Both the position numbers and the translations under genes were made by a program. A DNA stretch of 64,000 bases from Cymbomonas tetramitiformis (lineage: Eukaryota; Chlorophyta; Pyramimonadophyceae; Pyramimonadales; Pyramimonadaceae): the NCBI GenBank assembly GCA_001247695.2, contig LGRX02024671.1:103357-167356 (forward strand). Reading direction: 5' to 3'. The notes below the pieces were generated by a model. That model worked only from the letters and a program-made list of their open reading frames with translations, had not been told where the DNA came from and did no database searches. Shown piece by piece: positions 1 through 8,997 of this stretch (positions within the stretch are counted from its first letter, which is position 1; each line of letters opens with the position of its first letter).

Positions 1-73
1 ATCCGCCTCGCGAATTGTTCCGAGGTTTGTTGAGCCACGGGGAGCATGAGTAGTCGCACGATTCCGCGAGGCG

Positions 74-277
74 TCACCGAGAAGGCCACGCTCGATTATG
101 AGATGGAAGGCGCGTGGTGACCGGCTTAAATACAAAGGTCGGCTTCACGTAACGGCGGCCGATCTTCGTGCCCGGGCGCCGCGTTCGTTTCCCTCTACAT
201 CGATCGTGCAGTTCACGCGTTCGCGTTCCTATCGAAAAGCGTCGCGAACTCGGTTCGACGACGAACAAAACTCTCAT
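74..277 (-). CDS. small ORF of unknown function, doubtful
   Basis: A 67-codon ORF with an ATG at 277. It is rich in Arg and Ser and shows no domain I recognise. An AT-rich TATATAAAAAA tract at 307-317 lies about 30 bases upstream on this strand, which is the only support. The remainder of bases 1-331 holds nothing else I can support. It could equally be chance coding in GC-rich DNA. Confidence 0.2.
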   Translation of the reverse strand: MRVLFVVEPSSRRFSIGTRTRELHDRCRGKRTRRPGTKIGRRYVKPTFVFKPVTTRLPSHNRAWPSR

Positions 278-306
278 CGCGCGCACGGTATCCTTACGGC
301 GCTAGG

Positions 307-317
307 TATATAAAAAA
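307..317. promoter_or_regulatory. TATA-like tract
   Basis: TATATAAAAAA. It reads best as a TATA box on the + strand, but no + strand gene follows it. On the - strand it precedes the small ORF at 74-277. Confidence 0.25.
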
Positions 318-331
318 CGAGTTCCTTGAGG

Positions 332-871
332 TTACATCCGGCGTAGAACGAATTCCGCTAACAAGCAGCTAATCTCCGACACGCTGATCAGCATATATCG
401 GCGTCTGGCCCATAGGAAAAAGCGTTCCTGCCCGCTACCGGTGCGTCCCTCGCCGGCTTCCGCCTCGGGCCGCTCGTACAGCATCACCATGTCGTTCGGT
501 CTGGGTAACTCGATAGCGCTTCGCTTTCGCTTGCCAACGCAGAGCAGCTCTCCGTCCTCTCGAGTTTGCAGAGTCTCGAAGCGTATGTCGGGAGCGACGA
601 ATCCTGGCTGAGCGTCGCGATCGACATGCTCCGGTGAGATGCGCCAGTAGACGAGGTCGGTTTTTGAGACCGACGCTCTTCGCTTTTGGGGACCCGGATC
701 TCGGAGATCGTCCGATTGGGTTGTTTGTCGAGTGCGAAGAGCGTCGCGGTGCTCTCGCAGCGCCTGAGCTCTGTCGTGCAAACCCCGAGCGGCGCGAAGG
801 CGCCTGACGCGCCACGCCTTCACCTGTCGCAAAGAGCGACTCAAAGCGCCGTGGTCGGGGAAGGTCAACAT
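332..871 (-). CDS. hypothetical protein, 179 aa
   Basis: The ATG at 871 was chosen because a clean TATA box (GGTATAAATA) lies 40-50 bases upstream at 911-920; the in-frame TTG at 880 is not needed. The N-terminal half is strongly basic, with many Arg and Gln and probably helical. The C-terminal half is more ordinary and ends in a hydrophobic stretch near residues 160-175. I recognise no family. It lies just downstream of the DNA polymerase gene and on the same strand, separated by about 120 bases that contain its own promoter. An overlapping ORF in another frame (435-815) is a shadow. Confidence 0.5.
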   Translation of the reverse strand: MLTFPDHGALSRSLRQVKAWRVRRLRAARGLHDRAQALREHRDALRTRQTTQSDDLRDPGPQKRRASVSKTDLVYWRISPEHVDRDAQPGFVAPDIRFETLQTREDGELLCVGKRKRSAIELPRPNDMVMLYERPEAEAGEGRTGSGQERFFLWARRRYMLISVSEISCLLAEFVLRRM

Positions 872-910
872 GCTCTCCAAGATTCGCGCATCCGTATCCT
901 CGTGCGTGCG

Positions 911-920
911 TATTTATACC
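911..920 (-). promoter_or_regulatory. TATA box of the 332-871 gene
   Basis: GGTATAAATA on the - strand, 40-50 bases before the ATG at 871. The same element recurs before other genes here (GGTATAAATG at 56419, CATAAATA at 50950), which suggests a shared promoter type. Confidence 0.6.
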
Positions 921-989
921 GTTCGCAACAAGCGTCTCGGAAGCCGGACAAGTGAAATCCCCGCACGCGCCCCAGCGACGCCCCGCGTT

Positions 990-3737
990 TTACCAGTCCA
1001 AACAAGCGGCGTGCCACAGCTCGCACGCGCGCTGGTCGCACGTCCGCACGCGCTCGAGCACCAGCTCTCTCTGGCCGGACTTCGGATCCACCGGATTCGC
1101 CACCTCCTCGCGCTTGCACGCCTCGCACGTCGGGTCCACGCCGCCGCCCTCGTGCGTAAGCATAACGGACCGACCGTTCGGCGTGGCTTCCGGAAAGCTA
1201 CGGTGAAAATGGTTGTGCAGCATACGCTCCACCATCCATCGGTAATCCCCCCACTCGACGTCGGGAAAGAGAGCGGTCCGAAAGTTGCGATCCTTCATAC
1301 GCCGGTCCACCGCGAGCCACATCGCGGAGGCTGGATGGACCCTTCGAGGCGTTGTGCTGCGCGCCACGGGTTCGAGTTCCTCGCTATCGCCGGTGGCTGT
1401 CGATATGAGCTCTGCTTCGGTGAGGAACCAGAACCCGCGCACGTCCGGTCTGCCGTCGAACCACGCCACGAACTGGAGCACCGCGCGCAAGATGTCGTTT
1501 TCGCTTACACCTTCCGAAGCAGCCGGTCGACGCACGAGAGCGTCGCGAACGCAGAACTCCACAAACGCTCGGTCGCACCTCTCGTCGAATCTTGGCACGC
1601 GACTGAAGCCGCAGAATTTGAGGTCGCGCGTCTCCGCGAGCCGGGCGACGTAGCGTTTCTTCGCTAGGATCACCATACCCTCGAAGCGCTCGGACGCGCG
1701 AAGCTCCACAAAATGTCCCCTCCCTCCGTTCGAGCGTTCGAGGGTGGCGCGAGCCTCCGCCTCGGCGACGACGCCGGTCACGCGCCGACCGATCTCCTCG
1801 ACGTCCGCCTCGACCCCCGTCAGACTCGAGTCGTCCACGAAGAGCGAGTCCGTGTCTCCGTACAACACCCTGTGACCGCGGCTCTGCAGCGCCAGCACCG
1901 CCCGCAGGAGGTGGCTTCGACCGGTCTGCACAACCGCCCGATAACACGCGGCGTCGTAGAGTTCGTTGCGCCGGGACGGACCGCCGAAGTATCCGAAGAC
2001 TCCGGAGACGCTGTTGGCGAGAACTTTGCACGCCATCTCGCCTTGGGCGTCCCCCTCCACACGCACGCGCGCGCGGCAGTCCAAGAAGCGCTCGAGAAGC
2101 TCGGATGCCACGGAGGCCGTCGACGGGCAGACGTAGCAGGTGTCTTCGTCCCCGTCGTCGTTCTGCCATATCCGCATCCTTCTTCCGCCCAGCAACACCT
2201 CTCCGAGCACACGAGAGGCGCCCCAACGAAAGGTGTCTCGCCGGCAGCAGTCGCACGCAGCCGAGTTCGACGCGTCGCCGATGTGTAGCGGACTCAGAGG
2301 TACCCACCCTTCGGCGGACCGATCGGTCGTGCTCACCAGACCGGCGTCCAGGTTGAACGAACGGATGCAACTGGGGTAGAAGGATCGAAAGTCGAACGCC
2401 GTCACTCCCGCACGGTGAATTCCGATCTGCGGCGGTAGGTTATACCCGCCCGGAAGGCGACCCTCCTGCACGAGCGAGGACGCCTCCATCACGAAGCGAG
2501 GAGGGTTCATCATCTCCGCCGTCTGGTGGTAGGCGTGCCGCACGTACCGCAGAGCGCCCTCCATGCCGTGTTCGCCGACCGTCAGGCCGCAGCTCTCGAA
2601 AGGGTACCGACAAGTGATCGCGTGCACGAAGAGCTCAAGCTCGATCACCCGCCGCTCGCGGAGCACTCGCAGCAGCAAGTTGGTCTCGGTGCGAAAGCGG
2701 TCCTCCGCCGACAAGGCGTCGTCGGCGCTTCGTCGGAACACCCTCATGCTCTTGGCGTAGGCTCGGACGTCGCTTCGTGCCAGCGCTCCCAGGCTCGGTC
2801 GAACCGAAGTGACGAGCCCTCGAGGGCCTTCGAAAGGCTGCTCGGTCTCGATTCCGTGGAACCGAGCTCGCGCTCGAACGCGGCCCAGGTCCGCCCGCGG
2901 ATCGGGGCCCGTCAGGAGATCGATGCGCGTGGAGCGAAGCATTCGGAGGGCCTCTCGGAGAAGAGCGACCTCGTCCGTGCAATCGTCGATCTCTCGATGA
3001 AGCCCCGTTCGCGCGGTTCCGTCCCGTTCGAACGTTTCGACCGGGGCTATCGTGATCCCCCGAATCTCGGCGGACCGATCGAGGCATCGAACGCGCATCA
3101 CGAACACCTTCAAAAAGCCAGAGAGCTCTCTGGGAAGACACGGACCGGCGGGCGAGAAGAACCGACCCTCCCCGTCCGCGAGCGCGTACGCGGTGTCGAG
3201 GCCATCGTCCGAGGTGAGCGAGGAGACGGTCGCGAGCACGTCCCACCAACCGAAAGGGCTCAAATCCCTTCGGCGCATGAAGGTGAGCGCGGCGGTTTCG
3301 TCGCTGCGATCCCAACGCAGTACGCGAAGCCGCTTCTCTCGGAAAAGCTCGTCGCAAAGGCTGCGAAGATCCTCCTGGAAATCGACCCTCAGCTCGCATC
3401 CGTGCAAAGCGGTCGTGCCGCCAACGTCCGTCACGCGCATGTCCGAAATCCACCGGACGTGCACCTCACGACCGGAGTACCTCTCTTCGAGCCAGGAGCG
3501 GTTCGCTTCGAGGTTGGTAGCGGAGGATTCTCGAAACACGCAGATGGCCCGGTAGCAGTTAAGACCCACGAGTGGAAGATGAAAACGTACGCGGACGCCG
3601 TCGCTCGCTCTTACGGCCCACACCAAGAGCTGTTGACCATCGTCTCGCTCGGAGGTGGATCGCTTCTCCCCGACGCGCGACGAAGCGCCGGTGCTGCTGT
3701 GTCGCGTCACCTCGAACAAAAATGGCAGCACCCGCAT
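990..3737 (-). CDS. family B DNA polymerase, divergent viral type
   Basis: A replicative DNA-directed DNA polymerase of about 915 residues. Motif A is DFRSFYPS (bases 2393-2370) and motif C is YGDTDSLFV (about 1863-1840). Motif B is KVLANSVSG, with the lysine and NS kept but Ser where most family members have Tyr. A KKRY element lies near 1660. A GGYNLPP stretch before motif A matches the usual linker between exonuclease and palm. I could not find a typical FDIE exonuclease motif or its two partner motifs in the N-terminal half, so proofreading may be lost or very divergent. The open frame extends upstream to a TTG at 3896, but the ATG at 3737 is preferred because the upstream part runs through the TATATATAAG promoter. 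It is divergent from the 3908 gene. The lineage is uncertain; it is not obviously a known NCLDV or herpesvirus polymerase. Confidence 0.9.
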   Translation of the reverse strand: MRVLPFLFEVTRHSSTGASSRVGEKRSTSERDDGQQLLVWAVRASDGVRVRFHLPLVGLNCYRAICVFRESSATNLEANRSWLEERYSGREVHVRWISDMRVTDVGGTTALHGCELRVDFQEDLRSLCDELFREKRLRVLRWDRSDETAALTFMRRRDLSPFGWWDVLATVSSLTSDDGLDTAYALADGEGRFFSPAGPCLPRELSGFLKVFVMRVRCLDRSAEIRGITIAPVETFERDGTARTGLHREIDDCTDEVALLREALRMLRSTRIDLLTGPDPRADLGRVRARARFHGIETEQPFEGPRGLVTSVRPSLGALARSDVRAYAKSMRVFRRSADDALSAEDRFRTETNLLLRVLRERRVIELELFVHAITCRYPFESCGLTVGEHGMEGALRYVRHAYHQTAEMMNPPRFVMEASSLVQEGRLPGGYNLPPQIGIHRAGVTAFDFRSFYPSCIRSFNLDAGLVSTTDRSAEGWVPLSPLHIGDASNSAACDCCRRDTFRWGASRVLGEVLLGGRRMRIWQNDDGDEDTCYVCPSTASVASELLERFLDCRARVRVEGDAQGEMACKVLANSVSGVFGYFGGPSRRNELYDAACYRAVVQTGRSHLLRAVLALQSRGHRVLYGDTDSLFVDDSSLTGVEADVEEIGRRVTGVVAEAEARATLERSNGGRGHFVELRASERFEGMVILAKKRYVARLAETRDLKFCGFSRVPRFDERCDRAFVEFCVRDALVRRPAASEGVSENDILRAVLQFVAWFDGRPDVRGFWFLTEAELISTATGDSEELEPVARSTTPRRVHPASAMWLAVDRRMKDRNFRTALFPDVEWGDYRWMVERMLHNHFHRSFPEATPNGRSVMLTHEGGGVDPTCEACKREEVANPVDPKSGQRELVLERVRTCDQRACELWHAACLDW

Positions 3738-3865
3738 ACCGGAAAGCGCAAGGTTCGTTCGACCGATGGAAGGCGCGGCGACCCTCTCCCTTTCGTTCTC
3801 GGCGTTTCGATCGTCGCCGACGGGGCGACCGAGGATGGAGGAAAGTTTTGGTCGAGTTTCGATTG

Positions 3866-3875
3866 TATATATAAG
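3866..3875. promoter_or_regulatory. TATA box between the polymerase and the 3908 gene
   Basis: TATATATAAG. Its direction and its spacing of about 33-42 bases fit the + strand ATG at 3908. Its palindromic core could also serve the polymerase gene (ATG 3737), where a TTTCGATCGT motif also sits at 3805-3814, 68-77 bases upstream. Confidence 0.55.
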
Positions 3876-3907
3876 CGACGTTGCGGGAAGAGGCAACGCC
3901 GCGCAAC

Positions 3908-4732
3908 ATGAATTCGCGCGACGCGGCCTGTTCGTTCTTCGCCGCGCTCACCTCGGACGAGATTGACCGGTGCGCGGTCGCCCGAATCGCCGAAGCGTGC
4001 GCGAGTCGCAACGAGTCGAGGTTGCGGACGGCGAGCGCGGATCTCGTGCTCCTGGCCAGGTCGCTTCCTTTCGTGGAGAGCTCTTACCGATTCGAGTCGA
4101 ATCCCATGGCGTGCATCCTCGCTTACGTGGGACAACACTTTCGCCTTCTGCCGGTGGATAGGGCCAGCGCGTCGGTCCTCTTCGTCGACGACGTCGAGAC
4201 CCTCGACCGCTGTGAAAACAGGGTGCCGTGGAGAGCCATGCCCGTGCGCGCTTACGAGAAGAAACGAATGCTGAATCGGCTGCTCTTGGGTTACTCCGTC
4301 ATCACGAGCGCTTTGATGGAGACGTGCAAAAGCGGACGGCCGGAGGGAGAGGGTGACGCGCTCTCCGCTCGGTGCATCTCGATTCTTCTCTCCACCGTGA
4401 TGAGAGACGTGCACGAGGGCCCCTTCGTTCGATACTTCGCGACGGCTTCCCTCCACAAACGCTCGGACTTCGAGCCGATCAAACTTTGTCACGGACGGGC
4501 GCACCGAAAGAGGGGCACCGTCGTGCTGGTGTACGATCCAGACGCGAGCTCGGATCTCCTGTGCGACACGTATCGGTTCTTGCGAGCCAAAGGCGAACTG
4601 TTCTGCAAGTTTGTCGAAAGTATGGAAACGCGGGCGCGACGATGCTCGTGTGCTAGCAGCTCGAAGGAAGAGGAGACGGCACGACCGGTGAAGCGCCCAT
4701 CGGTCGATCATCTCAGACGAAGGAAAAGATGA
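3908..4732 (+). CDS. hypothetical protein, 274 aa
   Basis: The ATG at 3908 follows the TATATATAAG box by about 33 bases, which decides this start over the in-frame TTG at 3881. The protein looks globular and mixed alpha/beta, with several Cys and His residues but no recognisable metal-binding spacing. The tail is Lys/Arg/Glu-rich (last 40 residues), like a nuclear localisation tail. I recognise no family. It sits head to head with the DNA polymerase, so co-expression is plausible, but a role in replication is only an inference. Confidence 0.6.
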   Translation: MNSRDAACSFFAALTSDEIDRCAVARIAEACASRNESRLRTASADLVLLARSLPFVESSYRFESNPMACILAYVGQHFRLLPVDRASASVLFVDDVETLDRCENRVPWRAMPVRAYEKKRMLNRLLLGYSVITSALMETCKSGRPEGEGDALSARCISILLSTVMRDVHEGPFVRYFATASLHKRSDFEPIKLCHGRAHRKRGTVVLVYDPDASSDLLCDTYRFLRAKGELFCKFVESMETRARRCSCASSSKEEETARPVKRPSVDHLRRRKR

Positions 4733-5483
4733 TCCCGCAGTACCTGAACACCTTACCGATCCCGGACAAGAAGAAATATCGCGTAGCTTATCATCCTCCT
4801 CGGTCGTATAAGGGAACGAGTGCCGGTTCTTTCGGTTGCTACGATGAAAATTAGATAAAAGAAGCTCGACGCGAGTTTTCAGAGACCCGTTTACGGATGT
4901 ATGCATATACATGTATGCATATCTGCGCAGGCTGCAAATTTTAAGTCGTAAGCACGAACGGGATACGCTTACGCAAACACTATGTCGATCTCCCCGCCAA
5001 CGCGAGAACCGCCACTCGGCTCTCACACTTTGGTAATACGAGATCGGTACGAAGTCGCGACACCACCGCTTATCACGAAATTACGCGTGGGATACACACA
5101 ACCGGCACAAAAGCATACGCGAGGGGATGAATAAGTACGTTCCGAGGCGCAACCGGTGCATGCGTGCTTCGTCGCTGGCCGAGTCTCGAAAGATCAAAGG
5201 TCCGGCTTTCGGCGTCGAACGCTCAGGTTTTAGCGATCTTCGTCGAAGGGACTTCCTTCGGACGCAGCTCGCATGCTCGGAAGCCGCTTCCGTGCGTCGA
5301 CGGACGATCCTTATCTTACCCAAACCACGTGCACCACGCAAGGTTTGTCACAGCCACGAAGTCGTGGATAAACAGGTTCCGCGAAATGATGGATGATCGC
5401 AATACACAATTTACGAATAGGACGGCTGTAATAGCACAGAGTTACCGACTGTTAACAAATCTACGCTCGCAAAAGGCGTCTAT
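4733..5483. other. 750-base intergenic region, no supported gene
   Basis: It lies between two convergent genes. It is more AT-rich than its surroundings and contains a palindromic stretch of ATGTATGCATATACATG type near 4898-4922. Short open frames are present (for example 5127-5396 and 5081-5341), but they lack a promoter or a recognisable product. It may hold the 3' ends of both flanking transcripts. Confidence 0.4.
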
Positions 5484-6653
5484 CTACATGTAGATGATGT
5501 AGTGCTCCTTTTTGGGACTGTTGGACATCCGCAGGCCTCGAGCCACCGCCTGAGTGCGGTTGGTCGGAAAGTCGACGAATATGCTGCAATCCGCGCTTTG
5601 CGCATCCAACCCGTACACCTCCTGATGATGAGGTTTCATGTCGGAGGAGAGTACTAAGAACTTGACCGTCGGTCCCCCGCTCGAGCTACCGCCGGACTCG
5701 TCGTTGAACCACCGCAGGTTCTCGTGCGCGCTGAAGGTCGGAGCTTGGGACTTCTTCGCGCGCTTGCGACCCTTGCCCTTCGCCTGCAAGTCTTCATCTC
5801 GGCTGGCGTCCAGCAAGGTGCGCAAGTACGGGTCCTCCACCTTATGCTCGACGTACGAACGATGCTGGAAGGAGCGCATCCGGCCGAGCAACGCGAGCAT
5901 CATCAGAACGTGAGGTCTGGTCCGATCCTGCACGTACAACAGGAAGCGACTGAGCTTGGGTTTCTCGGTCACCAAGGCGGCGAGCAACGAGAAGAGCGCC
6001 TTGAAGGAGGCGAACTCGAACTCGTCATCGGCTTTGTAACGCTCGCAGAAGCTAGCAAGAAGATCGCCGGCGGTGTCTCCGCTCAGAGCGCTCTCCGCGT
6101 GTTCCGCCATAGCACAAAGACCGTCCCCCACTGCGCGTTCGTCGTGAAAATTGGGAGGCGGCTGATCCGCGTTACCGCAGTTCGGACACACGACACAGGA
6201 GTACGTTTCGAAGGCGAAGCTGCACATCTGGTCGTCGCGATCAAATCCCCATCCGCATCGCGCGCACAACAGTTGGTAGTCCCGATGACGCTCCGCGACC
6301 ATCTGGATCTCGGCGAGACGGCCCTTCATGGCGTCGTCGATATGGCCGCGAGCTCGGGTTCGCTCCAGGTGAGCCAACACCTCCGCGGGGTTCGGAAAGC
6401 TCGTCGCGTACATCTCCATCGGCATCCACGCCACGAGTCGACACGGCCTGTCGGGCTTGCGCTGCCTGCTTCCTTTGGAAGCCGAGTCGGCCGCTTCCTC
6501 GATGAAGGGTGCTGTGAGCCAGTCGACACGAGGACCCAAAGAAAAGTGCGAAGTCTCCTTGACGGTCTTCTCGCTCACGAACTTCGAAGACACGAACTGC
6601 TGCATTAAAGCGACGCGCGCCTGCGCATCGACCTTGTCGTCGTAAGATGGCAC
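5484..6653 (-). CDS. SF2 helicase-like ATPase, C-terminal half (frame-shifted from 6605-8890)
   Basis: About 390 codons, open from 6704 with no ATG near its 5' end; the first possible start is a GTG at 6653. It carries a Cys-rich zinc-binding region, with CARCGW near 6250 and CPNCG near 6180. It ends in a helicase C-terminal signature, TQAVARGLRMSNSPK (about 5556-5515), which looks like SF2 motif VI. The ATP-binding half lies in the adjoining frame at 6605-8890, and the two frames overlap by 49 bases. The simplest reading is one protein of about 1,140 residues broken by a -1 shift between about 6700 and 6605. The break may be a sequencing error, real decay or programmed frameshifting; I see no classic slippery heptamer. 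A zinc insertion between helicase lobes is known in some Snf2-type proteins, but I do not claim that subfamily. Confidence 0.7.
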   Translation of the reverse strand: MPSYDDKVDAQARVALMQQFVSSKFVSEKTVKETSHFSLGPRVDWLTAPFIEEAADSASKGSRQRKPDRPCRLVAWMPMEMYATSFPNPAEVLAHLERTRARGHIDDAMKGRLAEIQMVAERHRDYQLLCARCGWGFDRDDQMCSFAFETYSCVVCPNCGNADQPPPNFHDERAVGDGLCAMAEHAESALSGDTAGDLLASFCERYKADDEFEFASFKALFSLLAALVTEKPKLSRFLLYVQDRTRPHVLMMLALLGRMRSFQHRSYVEHKVEDPYLRTLLDASRDEDLQAKGKGRKRAKKSQAPTFSAHENLRWFNDESGGSSSGGPTVKFLVLSSDMKPHHQEVYGLDAQSADCSIFVDFPTNRTQAVARGLRMSNSPKKEHYIIYM

Positions 6654-8890
6654 ACCCCGACGAGCCGAAGTCCCACGACGCGGGAGGGTTGACCGAGCCG
6701 TTCGTCACTCGGACCGTGGGAGGACATCACGCCGTGGAGGAACCGTCGGCCCTCCGAGAAATACTCCTGCCCAATCTTGTTTCCGAAAGAGTCCATCAAA
6801 GGAAACTTGACGATCTTATCGGGGATGTGCGCCTGCGTGTCCCTCAACAGCCACTCCAACCAGTAGTCCGTGTTCATGTTCAGGCAGAATTTGGCGAGGT
6901 TCCCCACCAAGGCGTCGTTAAGTTGCTCCACATCGCGCTTCTTCAAGGCCTTCTCGGGAAACAGCAGCCTTTTCTGAACTTGGTCACAGTCCGTCTCGCA
7001 AGCTTGCACCGAGCTTCCCAGGATGGCGGAGTACGGGTTGCGCGCGCCGAGACCGGACAGACCGGTCACGAAAGCGGTCGAGTCCGCCGACAGGACGTGT
7101 ACGCGACGACACACCGGTAACAGGCGCTCCCCTTGTTGCGGAAGCGGATCGTCCAGCACCAACGATACGAAGGGCTTCCCGTCGATGCTGTTCAAGAGTC
7201 TCGGCAGCAGCTTGCGGTCGCACACGACGACGAGGGCTTTGCCGTTCTCAACCTCCCGCTCGCCTCTGATGAAGTAAGTGGCAAACTGCTCGCGAAACCT
7301 CTGCATGGTGACCTCGTCGCTCACCGTAAGAATATCAACGTCGAACTCGACCGTGTCGTCGATTCTGTTCTGCAGCGCGCACGACCACATCTCCAGCAAC
7401 GAGGTATCGACGGAGACGACGGACATGCGACACAGTCGAACCTCCCTCAGGGGCATGTGGTGCCGCTCGGAGAGCATGCCGTCCGAGCCGTCGGTCTTGA
7501 TCAGCGTGTACCACACGTGCAAATTGCGCAGAAGCTCATCGACGCACCGCAATCCTAAAAGCACAAACGTCATCTCGATGCCGATGTACGTTTTGCCACC
7601 TCCCGCCGGCACGTTGACGAACTGGGCTATTCGCCCTTTTGCGTCCCAGTTGGACACGAGGCATCGGTGGTTCACGCGGTCCTCTCGAAACTCTTCCGAC
7701 AGCACGGTCCGGGTGTTCGAGCGCACGCTCTCGTCGTAGACCACGCTCGCTTGCTCCATTTGGTTGGTCAGCTCGTCGAACCGACGCAACAACATCTCGC
7801 CCTTCAGCACGACTTTAATCGTGGCGGTCTCCTGGAACGAGGTGCCCTTGATGATGCACGCAATCTGAAAGGGCGTAAAGTAGCACCGCTGCTTGTTAGC
7901 GTCCTTGAAGAATGGCTTTATCTCGTCCATCAGATGACGCGGAAAATTGTAGAGCATGTGCATATCCACCAGGTTCGTGGAGTACTGGATGGTATCCATC
8001 TGTGCGTTGAGGATGGCGGTGTCGCTCGATATCTGTCCCGCGAGATGACCCACCGAGCAAAGCTCCGAAGTGCGCTTTATTGATGCGCGGAACCATTCTC
8101 GGAATTCCTGCTCGAAGTTCGGCTGTCCGATCTTGCACATCAAACCGGGAGGGGGCGCGACGGCCCAGTTGTCCACATCCGAATACTGGCCAGAGGCCGC
8201 AGTCTTCGACTGGACGGGGTAAAACATGTCCCGGGCGGTGGCGGCCCTATCGGAGAGCATGATGTGTGACAGGGCGTCCTCGTCCAGTACGTTATCTTCC
8301 CTCGTGCATTTCTGGACCAGGTAAAGCAGCACCATCTCCTTTATCCGGAGGAGGAGATGGTCGCGCTGGTCACCGACGGAAACGAAGCGCGTCTCCCGGG
8401 AGTCGGCGTCGAGGGCGTTTTCTTGCACCCCTCTCGCATCCTTCAGGATCCGCGTTCGCCTCCTATGACGACGAACGCTACGATCCGCGTTCGTCTCTCC
8501 GTCGTCCGCCTCCTGCCCATCGCTCTTTTCAGGGCCACCGTCGAAAACCTCTTCGTCTTCGTCGACTTCCTCTCCATCGGAAAGCCTCTCGTCGTCCTCG
8601 TCCTCGTCGTCCTCGTCGTCCTCGTCGTCCTCGTCGTCCTCGTCGTCCTCATCGTCCTCATCGTCCTCATCGTCCTCATCGTCCTCATCGTCCTCGTCGT
8701 CCTCGTCGTCCCCGTCCGGATGCCGCTTCCGCTTGATCCTGTCCCGTCTAGAGCTCGGAGCAGGTGTGGATACCTCATCGTCGCCGGTTTGATCGAGCCC
8801 CTCGAAAGAATCCAGGTCAGAGGAGTCACTATGCAAAGCGGCAAAGTCGGCGTCCAGCGTCTTGGAGTGTACAGGAATCGTGCGAGTCAT
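6605..8890 (-). CDS. SF2 helicase-like ATPase, N-terminal half
   Basis: ATG at 8890, 761 codons. An acidic N-terminus includes a long Asp/Asp/Glu repeat (bases about 8587-8713). The nucleotide-binding loop NVPAGGGKTYIG (Walker A) is at about 7618-7580. A candidate motif II, LVLDDP, is near 7160; it lacks the usual DExx spelling. The last residues after about 6660 look out of frame (Arg-rich with a sudden stop), and the helicase continues in the -1 frame as 5484-6653. It is probably a DNA or RNA translocase for replication or transcription. I see no TATA box directly upstream; the divergent intergenic region 8891-9621 holds an array of palindromic motifs instead. Confidence 0.75.
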   Translation of the reverse strand: MTRTIPVHSKTLDADFAALHSDSSDLDSFEGLDQTGDDEVSTPAPSSRRDRIKRKRHPDGDDEDDEDDEDDEDDEDDEDDEDDEDDEDDEDDEDDEDEDDERLSDGEEVDEDEEVFDGGPEKSDGQEADDGETNADRSVRRHRRRTRILKDARGVQENALDADSRETRFVSVGDQRDHLLLRIKEMVLLYLVQKCTREDNVLDEDALSHIMLSDRAATARDMFYPVQSKTAASGQYSDVDNWAVAPPPGLMCKIGQPNFEQEFREWFRASIKRTSELCSVGHLAGQISSDTAILNAQMDTIQYSTNLVDMHMLYNFPRHLMDEIKPFFKDANKQRCYFTPFQIACIIKGTSFQETATIKVVLKGEMLLRRFDELTNQMEQASVVYDESVRSNTRTVLSEEFREDRVNHRCLVSNWDAKGRIAQFVNVPAGGGKTYIGIEMTFVLLGLRCVDELLRNLHVWYTLIKTDGSDGMLSERHHMPLREVRLCRMSVVSVDTSLLEMWSCALQNRIDDTVEFDVDILTVSDEVTMQRFREQFATYFIRGEREVENGKALVVVCDRKLLPRLLNSIDGKPFVSLVLDDPLPQQGERLLPVCRRVHVLSADSTAFVTGLSGLGARNPYSAILGSSVQACETDCDQVQKRLLFPEKALKKRDVEQLNDALVGNLAKFCLNMNTDYWLEWLLRDTQAHIPDKIVKFPLMDSFGNKIGQEYFSEGRRFLHGVMSSHGPSDERLGQPSRVVGLRLVGVCHLTTTRSMRRRASL
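8587..8713. repeat. GTCCTC/GTC simple repeat coding for poly-Asp/Glu
   Basis: A run of (CGTCCT)/(CGTCGTCCT) units inside the helicase gene encodes about 40 acidic residues on the - strand. Its length is likely variable through slippage. Confidence 0.85.
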
Positions 8891-8997
8891 GATGCCCAGC
8901 GCGAGTCAATAAAAGTGTAGCGGTGAAGAGGAGGAGCGCGAAGCGAAATGATATGAAATGAGCAACACCTTTTGATTTATGCACTCGTCCAAAGAGA

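Noticed and set aside
2526..3911. A 461-codon + strand frame opposite the DNA polymerase.
   Set aside because: It is antisense to conserved polymerase motifs, has no domain, and is expected from the high GC content at third positions.
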